Positions 1-5,682 of a DNA stretch of 12,478 bases are shown here, one piece after another. Where the stretch lies: NCBI GenBank assembly GCA_905215725.1, contig CAJMRD010000064.1:1-12478 (forward strand). Direction: 5' to 3'. The notes beneath the pieces are model-generated. The model made no database searches, was not told where the DNA came from, and saw only the letters and a list, made by a program, of their open reading frames with translations. Position numbers and translations under genes: made by a program. The DNA is from an uncultured bacterium (GTDB taxonomy: Bacteria > Actinomycetota > Coriobacteriia > Coriobacteriales > Coriobacteriaceae). Positions within the stretch are counted from its first letter, which is position 1, and every line of letters starts with the position of its first letter.

Positions 1-2
1 AC

Positions 3-359
3 TCTGGAGGGTCCGCCGCCGTGGTCGCCGACGTGGTGCTCAAGCGCGCCCGCGCCGTCTCTAACTGGGATATCGCCGGCAAGCGCCAGCTCAACTCCAC
101 GAGCGACACCAACCGTTACTACATCATGCGCAACCGCGGTTATCTGGCCCGCTACATGCAGATTTACGGCGACTATCACCCCGTGCTGTTCCGTCTGGGC
201 AACGCCGCGACCTTCTGCAAGGAGTTCATTCGCCTGGCCGCCGTTGACAAGTGCTTTAAGACCGGAATTCCGGCGCTGCGCCGCGGCATGAAGGACGCCC
301 GCAAGATCATCAAGGACCCCAACTGGAAGCCCATGCCGCCCATGAAGGCCACCAAGTAA
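3..359 (+). CDS. Probable family 2 glycosyltransferase, C-terminal end (5' truncated by window edge)
   Basis: The reading frame is open from the first complete codon at position 3 to TAA at 357-359, so the true start lies before the window. The roughly 118 visible residues include an S-D-T-N-R-Y-Y-I-M-R-N-R-G-Y-L-A-R stretch. This resembles the C-terminal region of rhamnosyltransferase-like GT2 enzymes, where a (R/L)YY-x2-RN-x-(I/L)Y pattern follows the catalytic domain. The tail is basic (RRGMKDARKIIKD) and has no transmembrane segment. If the assignment is right, the protein would transfer a nucleotide-activated sugar onto a cell-wall or capsular polysaccharide at the cytoplasmic face of the membrane. 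The catalytic DxD region is outside the window, so the call rests on the tail alone. The GTG at 21 is an internal codon, not a start. The gene ends 24 bp from the convergent gene, and I see no clear terminator between them. Confidence 0.5.
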   Translation, partial: SGGSAAVVADVVLKRARAVSNWDIAGKRQLNSTSDTNRYYIMRNRGYLARYMQIYGDYHPVLFRLGNAATFCKEFIRLAAVDKCFKTGIPALRRGMKDARKIIKDPNWKPMPPMKATK

Positions 360-383
360 CGGAAGCCGGAAACACCTCAGTGC

Positions 384-2180
384 TTAAAGCCGCTGGCACA
401 CCGTAGTCACATGCTGCCCATCAAAACCAAACCCCCAGCGCATGCGGCCAACGCCCGGTCGCGGCACACGGATTTCGTCGATGCCGTCGCGCTCTATGTC
501 GAGTAGCGACTGCACGGCCAGCAATTCCAGGCCCAGCGCATCCACATCGGGGTCATACATCAAGTTAATCGTTATCAGCGGACGCTCGTCCAGCATGCCA
601 ATCGTATCTGCTACGTCGAACACGGCGCCCGTAGGAAAAACCTGGATGTCCCAGCGATCCGCGCCACACTTTCGCCTCGAAGCAGGATTGGCATAGCCCG
701 GCAATCCAAAGCAGAGTCCTTGCAAGAGCAGGTGATATGGCAGCGGCGCATCTGGGTCGGTCGCACCGATTCCCGCATCTCCCAGGATGCGGCTTAGCGC
801 CCGCCTCACCGTATCCTCGTCCCCACGGCACAACCCGTCGCGAAACGCATCGACGTCTCGAATGTCTTCGGCAGCGCACTCAAACCACTCAACAATCACT
901 AGACGCAAGGCCTGGCGAAGCTCGTTATTGGGCAACCGCAAGGCACGGAGGCGATTGCCATGTTCTGGCTCCTCAGTCATATCCGTCGTGAGAAAACCGG
1001 ACAGATATAGCGCTGTCCACATGCCATCGTCAGGCGAGACATCTAGCTCTGCAGTGCCCAAACAAAGCGGGACCTCAGCGCACCCATGGGCCTCGAGCAA
1101 ATCGAACAAGACCGAAAGACGCTCGAGATTCCACCCGGCAACTACCCTACTCAGGCAATCGGCATATCCATACAGATCGGCATGCACGGGCGCCGTGCAG
1201 CCTCGGTCCAGAAAACCGATCACGCGTGCCGGACTCGAGCAATAGGCCCTGCCAAACCGATACCCCTCGAGCCATTCACGCGCATCATCAAGATATTCCT
1301 CGCGCCCAGCATGATTCAAAAGAGCCTGGACCTCGGCATCCGAAAAGCCGAACCAACGGTCACACCAGGTCGAAAGCGGCGTCGTCAGACAATACGAGCA
1401 GCCATGCAAAGAAAGCGCCGCTTCGGCAGGGCCGGGACGCTCCCCCATCAAACACGTCAGCCGCAACGAATCGCGCGCAGTGGCAATGGCATCGAACAGC
1501 ACGCGATCGAATAGCCCTGCCGGATCGGCGTCGGAAGCGTCCCTCGCGCTCGCACGGCGAGACCACGCCGCATCGTACCCATCAACGAGCAATACAACCT
1601 GCTCATCGCAGGCCATCTCCAGCAGCTCAATGAGCACACCGAGCACCGAGTCAACCTCGTCCGCGCTCGCCACGCCACGCGCGACGCGTTCGATGTGACG
1701 CACCTTATCTCGAGCTAAATCCGGAGCCTCCAAGAGCGCCAGCCAGCGAGCGCACTCGCCCGAAAGGGCATCGCGCACGACGCTGGCAACAGCGGGGCCA
1801 CGCCTCGCAGCGCCAGAAAAGTCCAGCGATATCACCGGATAGCAAGCATGCTCATCCCGATAGCGCCCGCCGTCCGCATCCCAAATCTGAGCATCGGCAA
1901 ACAAACGCTGACCAGAGCGACCGACCGCTGGACGCTCCAGAAAAGCCCTGAGCGTCGACAAGTTCATGCTCTTGCCAAAACCCTCGGGTCGACAGCACAC
2001 CACAACGGACGCGTCGCAGTCCAACACATCGGCAATAAACATGGTCTTGTCAACCAGCATGCAGCAACCAAGAGCCTCCGCATAGTCGTGCACGCCAATG
2101 GGCAAAGCCGCATCGTCGGCACAGCCGATCAAACGCACGCCAAAGCCGTCAGCACAACCATTATTTGCCTGTTCAGACAC
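384..2180 (-). CDS. AAA-ATPase-like / PD-(D/E)XK nuclease-like protein with degenerate active sites
   Basis: This 598-residue protein matches the architecture of the AAA-ATPase-like (PF09820 type) plus C-terminal PD-(D/E)XK nuclease-like (PF08011 type) family common in gut anaerobes. Visible in order are the family opening LPIGVHDY...LVDKTMFI, a Walker A-like RPEGFGKS (G67-S71), a Walker B-like VLLVDGYD (D200-D203), and a C-terminal block with RWDI (about 508-512) and LITINLMY (about 535-542). In typical members Walker B reads DEYD and the nuclease strand reads IIEFK. Here the Walker B glutamate is glycine, and both the E and K of the nuclease motif are missing. The cellular role of the family is not established, and links to mobile elements or defence are only suggestions. 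The start is set at GTG 2180 (TTG 2183 is nearly as good) because TAGGGGG sits 9 nt upstream. The frame stays open up to an ATG at 2312, but that start would fall inside the neighbouring terminator. Confidence 0.72.
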   Translation of the reverse strand: MSEQANNGCADGFGVRLIGCADDAALPIGVHDYAEALGCCMLVDKTMFIADVLDCDASVVVCCRPEGFGKSMNLSTLRAFLERPAVGRSGQRLFADAQIWDADGGRYRDEHACYPVISLDFSGAARRGPAVASVVRDALSGECARWLALLEAPDLARDKVRHIERVARGVASADEVDSVLGVLIELLEMACDEQVVLLVDGYDAAWSRRASARDASDADPAGLFDRVLFDAIATARDSLRLTCLMGERPGPAEAALSLHGCSYCLTTPLSTWCDRWFGFSDAEVQALLNHAGREEYLDDAREWLEGYRFGRAYCSSPARVIGFLDRGCTAPVHADLYGYADCLSRVVAGWNLERLSVLFDLLEAHGCAEVPLCLGTAELDVSPDDGMWTALYLSGFLTTDMTEEPEHGNRLRALRLPNNELRQALRLVIVEWFECAAEDIRDVDAFRDGLCRGDEDTVRRALSRILGDAGIGATDPDAPLPYHLLLQGLCFGLPGYANPASRRKCGADRWDIQVFPTGAVFDVADTIGMLDERPLITINLMYDPDVDALGLELLAVQSLLDIERDGIDEIRVPRPGVGRMRWGFGFDGQHVTTVCQRL

Positions 2181-2189
2181 CAAAACGTT

Positions 2190-2195
2190 CCCCCT
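2190..2195 (-). promoter_or_regulatory. Ribosome binding site that decides the start of the AAA-ATPase-like gene
   Basis: Read on the minus strand the sequence is AGGGGG, followed by nine bases and GTG (2180), or by six bases and TTG (2183). No comparable purine tract precedes the far-upstream ATG at 2312. The 44 extra codons from that ATG encode a Cys/Pro-rich stretch unlike the conserved family opening, which supports the internal start. Confidence 0.55.
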
Positions 2196-2214
2196 AAATC
2201 GCAACACGATGCCA

Positions 2215-2220
2215 ATTGTA
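2215..2220 (-). promoter_or_regulatory. Possible -10 element for the AAA-ATPase-like gene
   Basis: The minus strand reads TACAAT, five of six matches to TATAAT, about 35 bases before the preferred GTG start. This would give a leader of roughly 28 nt that includes the AGGGGG ribosome site. No good -35 hexamer lies 16-18 bases upstream, so this is a weak call. Confidence 0.28.
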
Positions 2221-2310
2221 ATGACCGCCTCGCGCGTACCGATGTCGCCGCGCAAACATATCGGGCAACGGTAGCAACAAGAGGTATGAGGGGGCACAAC
2301 TAATCGTTGC

Positions 2311-2350
2311 ACAACAAAACGGGGCCCGACGCATTCGCACCGGACCCCGT
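2311..2350 (-). terminator. Rho-independent terminator of the wall-anchored protein gene
   Basis: On the minus strand, ACGGGGTCCG (2350-2341) pairs with CGGGCCCCGT (2328-2319). This is a 10-bp GC-rich stem with one G-T(U) pair and a 12-nt loop. TTTGTTGT (2318-2311) follows directly. The hairpin begins 33 bases after the stop codon of the LPXTG-like gene. On the plus strand the stem is not followed by T residues, so it is directional. Confidence 0.82.
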
Positions 2351-2382
2351 CCCGACTCTTTAGTTATCTGGCAACCGAGAGG

Positions 2383-4197
2383 CTACTCCTCCGAGCCGTC
2401 CTCCCCAGAAGCCTTCTTCTGCTGATCGAGCTTATGCTTACCACTTACGATAGACGTAGCGCCCAGTGTGGCCAAGCTCGCGCTGGCAAGGCTCGCCATA
2501 ACGATAAGGTCGCCCGTCTTGGGCATATTACCGCCCGAAGTCTTAGTCGTTGTAGTGGTGGTTGTAGTGGTCACCGTCTTGGAGTCATTTTGCTCCTGGT
2601 TCTGTTTGTCGGTGTTGCCCTTACTGCTGTCCTCGCCCTGCTGCTTTCCGTCCTCGGTCTTGTCCTTGTTTTTGTCCTTCCCCTCAGATTCAGACTTCTT
2701 ACCCTCGTCCTTCTTCTGAGTGGACTTGTCGTCCTTCTCCTCAGAGCTAGAACCCTTATCAGATTCGGTCTTCTCGGAAGCCTCATCCTTGGAGTCGCCC
2801 TTTGCGGCCTCGGTCTTTTCCGTGGAAACCTGATCAGAGTTGTCCTTGTTCTGAGTCGAGCCATTATTGACGCCAGCCATCAGCGAAGAGCCCAGCGTAG
2901 AACCAAGCTGCACGGAGAAAGAGGGCTTCTTATCCGGCGAAGCAACGGGAGCGTCCGGCGCCTTATTCGAGTCGTCCTTGGAAGCATCGGAATCAGGGGT
3001 TGCGTCAGAGCCAGAGCCGTTGTTAGAGCCAGTGTCAATGGACGAATCACTCGAGCCGGTAGATGAGTTAGAGGTGTCAGCGTCGGTCGAACCAGAAGCG
3101 TCGCTGCCCGTATTGCCGGCAGAGCTTGAAGACGAATCGCCCGCAGCAGAGCCGTTCGAATCGGAGCCGTTCGAGGTAGAGCCGTCGTTGGTAGTGCCAC
3201 CAGCAGAGCCATTACCGTCAGCATCGGTCGAGGGCGCATCCATCCTATCATCGTTGGCATCGTCACTCGAGTCGTCATTCGAATCAGGTGTCGGCGAGGG
3301 CGCCGGCGTAGGCTCGGGCTGCACGGGCGTCGCAGCGGCAGCCTCATCCTCGGCGATAAAAACCAAGCAGTCCTTCAGCTCATTCTTATAACGATTCTTC
3401 CAGCCCTCATGATACTGGGGCTGACTCGAAAACTTAGTGGCGACATTGTTGACCACACTATTGGAGAGCGCCGTCACAAACTCGCGGTCGGACATATCGT
3501 TGGAAAGATTCGCCCAGCGGAAAAAGTCCCTGCAGCCACCAGTGCCGCACATGTTGGTAATGCTCCACACCATGCCCTTGACGCAATCGGCGCGGCCCGA
3601 AATATCAATACCCAGGCCGCTCTTGAGCCACGCCTCGGTCACCGCATAGTACGAGTTGTACGCATACGCATCCTGCAGAGCCGAAAACTCAGCAGGATCG
3701 GTGTTATAAGCACCCTGGAAGGCCTCCTGTGCAATACGGCCCAGCTCGGTAAGCTGGCCGTTCTCGTACATGGCATTGCTCGCGTTGGAAATCTCGCTGC
3801 CGCGATCAATCGCATCCTTGAGCATGCCGTACTTGGCAGAATCGTAGTTGTAGACCTGCTTCATAAACGGAATGAGCGACCAACGACGGTCGAACTGGTA
3901 ATAGCCCAGCGCGTTGTAGCCGTCACCATACGAAAAGCCCTGGTTATAGTTGCCATGGCTCTCGTACTTGGTAAAGTACTTCATCTCGGGAGTCACGTTG
4001 ACAAACGAAACGCCCTGGACCGACCTCAGCACGCCCGAGAAGGACTGCTGGGTGTAGAGACCTTTGTCGATATCGGTGGCATCCGAGGCAACGCCCGGCG
4101 TGGGCTCCTCGGCGGCGGCGGGTGCCGGCGCGGAAACGGCGCCAAACGAAAGCGCCAGCGTCAGGCCCGCGACAATCGCGGAATGCTTGGGCTGCAT
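2383..4197 (-). CDS. Secreted wall-anchored protein with lysozyme-like (VgrG3 C-terminal-like) domain and MPKTG sorting signal
   Basis: This is a 604-residue surface protein. Residues 1-29 form a signal peptide: basic start, hydrophobic core, AAA/E cleavage region. Residues about 74-280 are the only folded-looking domain. KYESHG (K77-G82) followed by SYGDGYNALGYYQFD (89-103) resembles the KYESGG...GxxSYGxYQF pattern of VgrG3-like C-terminal/muramidase domains, making E79 the candidate catalytic acid. C205, C217, C222 and C277 could form disulfides. Residues about 286-556 are an extended linker: Pro/Thr, then Ser/Asp/Asn/Gly, then Lys/Glu/Asp, then a Thr run. MPKTG (558-562), a hydrophobic segment and KHKLDQQKK form a sortase signal with Met in place of Leu. 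The inferred role is cleavage of peptidoglycan at or beyond the cell surface. The ATG at 4197 is preceded by GGGAGGA at 4-nt spacing. The gene is monocistronic, with its own terminator. Confidence 0.78.
   Translation of the reverse strand: MQPKHSAIVAGLTLALSFGAVSAPAPAAAEEPTPGVASDATDIDKGLYTQQSFSGVLRSVQGVSFVNVTPEMKYFTKYESHGNYNQGFSYGDGYNALGYYQFDRRWSLIPFMKQVYNYDSAKYGMLKDAIDRGSEISNASNAMYENGQLTELGRIAQEAFQGAYNTDPAEFSALQDAYAYNSYYAVTEAWLKSGLGIDISGRADCVKGMVWSITNMCGTGGCRDFFRWANLSNDMSDREFVTALSNSVVNNVATKFSSQPQYHEGWKNRYKNELKDCLVFIAEDEAAAATPVQPEPTPAPSPTPDSNDDSSDDANDDRMDAPSTDADGNGSAGGTTNDGSTSNGSDSNGSAAGDSSSSSAGNTGSDASGSTDADTSNSSTGSSDSSIDTGSNNGSGSDATPDSDASKDDSNKAPDAPVASPDKKPSFSVQLGSTLGSSLMAGVNNGSTQNKDNSDQVSTEKTEAAKGDSKDEASEKTESDKGSSSEEKDDKSTQKKDEGKKSESEGKDKNKDKTEDGKQQGEDSSKGNTDKQNQEQNDSKTVTTTTTTTTTKTSGGNMPKTGDLIVMASLASASLATLGATSIVSGKHKLDQQKKASGEDGSEE
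2530..3342 (-). repeat. Low-complexity linker-coding region (Ser/Asp/Asn then Lys/Glu/Asp-rich)
   Basis: This stretch encodes residues about 286-556 of the wall-anchored protein. It moves from a Pro/Thr segment through a Ser/Gly/Asn/Asp/Thr segment with imperfect SNGS and DSN units to a Lys/Glu/Asp/Ser segment and finally eight consecutive threonines. It has no folded-domain character and is best read as a spacer that carries the lysozyme-like domain through the wall. The repetitive codons make slippage and length variation between strains likely, which is an inference. Confidence 0.6.
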
Positions 4198-4266
4198 AAA
4201 ATCCTCCCTGCATTGGTGTAGTTAAAGTTCAGTTTGCAAAGATAAAATAAGTATTGCAGCTCGCCC

Positions 4267-4282
4267 GTTGTTACACAACAAC
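4267..4282. repeat. Short inverted repeat upstream of the wall-anchored protein gene
   Basis: GTTGTT (4267-4272) and AACAAC (4277-4282) are perfect complements around ACAC. The repeat lies about 70-85 bases upstream of the ATG at 4197, where a promoter for that gene should be. It could be an operator. It has no T-tract on either side and does not look like a terminator for the gene ending at 4325. Confidence 0.25.
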
Positions 4283-4324
4283 CCCTCGGTAAACGGCAAC
4301 AACCCTCCGCGAAATCTTAAGGAA

Positions 4325-4744
4325 TTAGACAAACTGGTCATCGGGCGCCAACAGAAGCTCGCCGTAACGTTTCGTCAGCCCGTCTCTCAACTGACAGAAA
4401 GCGGGAATATAGACGTTCAAGATGCGCTGAATCAAATCTTGAGCGAGCTTGTTGTCATAGATATGGACGTTCGTATTGCGGTCTCTGAGCATATCTAGCC
4501 AGGCCGCCTCATCAATAAAGTCGTAGAATCGGTACGACTCCTTCAAGATGGCACGAGGAGACCCCGACGCGGCAAGCGTGGCACCCTCATACTCGAGCAG
4601 ACGCTTAAGGAGCTTCCAGCTCAGTTCAAATTGAAGATTGAACTTATTAATCAATCCACTCTGAACAAAATCATTGTTGAGATCTTGATTGGGCGCATCC
4701 TCAAGATTCGCCAAGGCACTGGCAAAGTTCTCATATTTTTTCAT
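4325..4744 (-). CDS. HEPN-fold nucleotidyltransferase substrate-binding protein, HI0074 family (toxin-antitoxin-like partner)
   Basis: This 139-residue protein is mainly helical. The order FNLQFELSWKLLKRLLEYEG (36-55), SPRAILKESYRF (62-73) and RNTNVHIY (89-96) is typical of the HI0074 (PF08780-type) family. R89-x4-H94-x-Y96 fits the HEPN RX4HXY motif seen in RNase-active HEPN toxins. In characterised HEPN/MNT pairs, the nucleotidyltransferase silences the HEPN RNase by adding AMP to the motif tyrosine, which would be Y96 here. Whether this member is a toxin or only a partner subunit is unknown. The ATG at 4744 lies inside the end of the upstream nucleotidyltransferase gene (14-nt overlap), indicating translational coupling. 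The length is normal for the family. I see no clear terminator downstream. Confidence 0.85.
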   Translation of the reverse strand: MKKYENFASALANLEDAPNQDLNNDFVQSGLINKFNLQFELSWKLLKRLLEYEGATLAASGSPRAILKESYRFYDFIDEAAWLDMLRDRNTNVHIYDNKLAQDLIQRILNVYIPAFCQLRDGLTKRYGELLLAPDDQFV

Positions 4745-5018
4745 ACAGAATCACACCATCCCTGGCAATTTCATCGAGCAATTGCTGCGACAAGGACTCG
4801 TCGAGATTGACGACATCTACATCTAAAAGAGTATCAAGACGCTCCTCGATCAAATATGAGAAACGGCCGAAATCCCGACAACCTGCTACGGCGATGTCAA
4901 TATCGCTCTTGGGTAAGTTGTCGCCTCGAGCACGAGAACCAAACAGCACAACCTTCTCGGCGTCACATTCCCGAGCAAAAACTTCGATTTGTTTGTACAC
5001 CTTGTCGAGAGATGCCAT
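4731..5018 (-). CDS. MNT-domain minimal nucleotidyltransferase (antitoxin-like)
   Basis: This is a 95-residue single-domain nucleotidyltransferase of the polymerase-beta fold. G27-S28, ten residues, then D39-I40-D41 gives the exact GSX10DXD signature of MNT proteins. D68 within LLDVDVVNLD is the likely third metal-binding carboxylate. In studied HEPN/MNT systems the MNT protein neutralises the HEPN protein by AMPylation. The HEPN gene downstream overlaps this one by 14 nt and is its natural partner. The ATG at 5018 follows GTAGGG with about 8-nt spacing. Only 8 nt separate it from the stop codon of the Rrf2 regulator gene upstream, so the three genes are probably one transcript. Confidence 0.88.
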   Translation of the reverse strand: MASLDKVYKQIEVFARECDAEKVVLFGSRARGDNLPKSDIDIAVAGCRDFGRFSYLIEERLDTLLDVDVVNLDESLSQQLLDEIARDGVILYEKI

Positions 5019-5026
5019 TTGCAGCC

Positions 5027-5458
5027 CTACAGCTTAATGTCAAAGTTGATTTCGGGGACGGCGGCCAGGTCGGCCAACGTCACGCCGTCGACGTACTTTT
5101 CGATCACGTCGTCCAGACCGCGCCAGAACTTGACGGTCGAGCACAAATCGCTGCGGGTGCAGCTGTTGTCGATGCCATCGCACGCCACCGGAGCCGTGCT
5201 GCCCTCGACGGCACGCAGGATGTCGCCGGCGCGCACCTCGGCCGGGTCCTTCGCCATCATGTAGCCGCCGCCCTTACCGCGCACGCTCCTAAGCAGGCCC
5301 GCCTTCATAAGCGGACGAACCAGCTGCTCCAAATACTTTTGCGAGATATGCTCGCGGTCGGCAACCTCGCGCAGAGCAATCTTGCCCTCGACGTCACCGA
5401 GCGCCGCGATATAGATCATCAGCCGGAGGGCATAGCGGCCCTTGGAAGAAATGAGCAT
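5027..5458 (-). CDS. Rrf2-family transcriptional regulator, probable Fe-S-sensing suf repressor
   Basis: This 143-residue regulator opens with MLISSKGRYALRLMIYIA, the classic Rrf2/IscR beginning. A winged helix-turn-helix follows: LREVADREHISQKYLEQL (29-46), then LLRSVRGKGGGYMMAK (55-70) as the wing. C93, C100 and C106 form C-x6-C-x5-C, close to the C-x5-C-x5-C cluster site of IscR, so [2Fe-2S] or similar binding is likely. The gene is divergent from sufCBDSU and probably controls it according to cluster availability. This is inference from family and position. The start is ATG 5458, with GGGAGGG at 5-nt spacing. An in-frame ATG at 5554 would add 32 residues not seen in the family and lies within the palindromic region. 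The stop is followed 8 nt later by the nucleotidyltransferase gene. Confidence 0.9.
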   Translation of the reverse strand: MLISSKGRYALRLMIYIAALGDVEGKIALREVADREHISQKYLEQLVRPLMKAGLLRSVRGKGGGYMMAKDPAEVRAGDILRAVEGSTAPVACDGIDNSCTRSDLCSTVKFWRGLDDVIEKYVDGVTLADLAAVPEINFDIKL

Positions 5459-5475
5459 ACCTACCCTCCCATCGC

Positions 5476-5556
5476 ATCTGGGACAACATAACCAGGTCTG
5501 TTTGTCCCAAATCTTAAGTAAGTGGGACAAACAGACCTTGTTATTTTGTCCCACAT
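5476..5556. repeat. 81-bp nested palindrome between rrf2 and sufC
   Basis: Two 34-bp arms (5476-5509 and 5523-5556) are inverted copies matching at 31 of 34 positions. The inner 16 bp of each arm, AGGTCTGTTTGTCCCA and its complement, match perfectly, and the spacer is 13 nt. Each arm is itself a smaller inverted unit, TGGGACAA-N15-TTGTCCCA. The element ends 18 bp before the rrf2 ATG, just outside its ribosome site. It could be a double operator, a leader hairpin of the rrf2 mRNA, or a small non-autonomous repeat. Confidence 0.85.
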
Positions 5557-5569
5557 CTAGAAATGTCGA
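5540..5569 (-). promoter_or_regulatory. Possible rrf2 promoter overlapping the palindrome
   Basis: On the minus strand, TCGACA (5569-5564, five of six to TTGACA) and AATAAC (5545-5540, four of six to TATAAT) are 18 bases apart. The outermost TTGTCCCA site (5546-5553) would lie exactly in the spacer, where a bound repressor blocks polymerase. The hexamers are imperfect and no transcript start is known. Confidence 0.3.
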
Positions 5570-5574
5570 GTGGA

Positions 5575-5598
5575 TTAGTCGGGTTTTCCCTTGACTAA
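5575..5598. promoter_or_regulatory. Inverted repeat overlapping the candidate suf -35 element
   Basis: TTAGTC (5575-5580) and GACTAA (5593-5598) are perfect complements with a 12-nt spacer. The right arm covers most of the candidate -35 hexamer of sufC. The position suits a repressor site, possibly for the divergent Rrf2 protein. The arms are short, so chance is possible. Confidence 0.35.
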
Positions 5599-5618
5599 CG
5601 CCGAACCCATAGTAACTT
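5591..5618 (+). promoter_or_regulatory. Candidate sufC operon promoter
   Basis: TTGACT (5591-5596) matches five of six bases of the -35 consensus. TAACTT (5613-5618), 16 bases downstream, is a poor -10 (three of six). A neighbouring TTTATT at 5617 is an alternative with too long a spacing. This is the only good -35-like hexamer on the plus strand before sufC. It would leave a leader of roughly 55-60 nt with GAGAGGG just before the start codon. Confidence 0.42.
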
Positions 5619-5682
5619 TATTCCAAGAAGATTCCTAGGGTTTAGTACACCTATGAGTACACCATATACAGAGAGGGACAGC

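Noticed and set aside
2181..2312. N-terminal extension of the AAA-ATPase-like protein from ATG 2312
   Set aside because: The ATG lies within the U-tract of the upstream gene's terminator, has no ribosome site, and the family-like sequence starts after the GTG at 2180.
2434..3391. Plus-strand open frames rich in Leu/Val or Glu/Ser across the wall-anchored protein gene
   Set aside because: They are complements of the low-complexity linker. The minus-strand gene has a signal peptide, domain and sorting signal in one frame.
4267..4324. Terminator for the HEPN gene
   Set aside because: The GTTGTT/AACAAC repeat has no following T-tract on the minus strand and sits nearer the next gene's promoter region.
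5459..5554. N-terminal extension of the Rrf2 regulator from ATG 5554
   Set aside because: Rrf2 proteins begin at the MLISSKGRYALR position. The internal ATG 5458 has GGGAGGG at 5-nt spacing, and the extension is a translation of the palindrome.
5653..5682. Ten-residue N-terminal extension of SufC from ATG 5653
   Set aside because: It has no ribosome site at proper distance, whereas GAGAGGG precedes ATG 5683.
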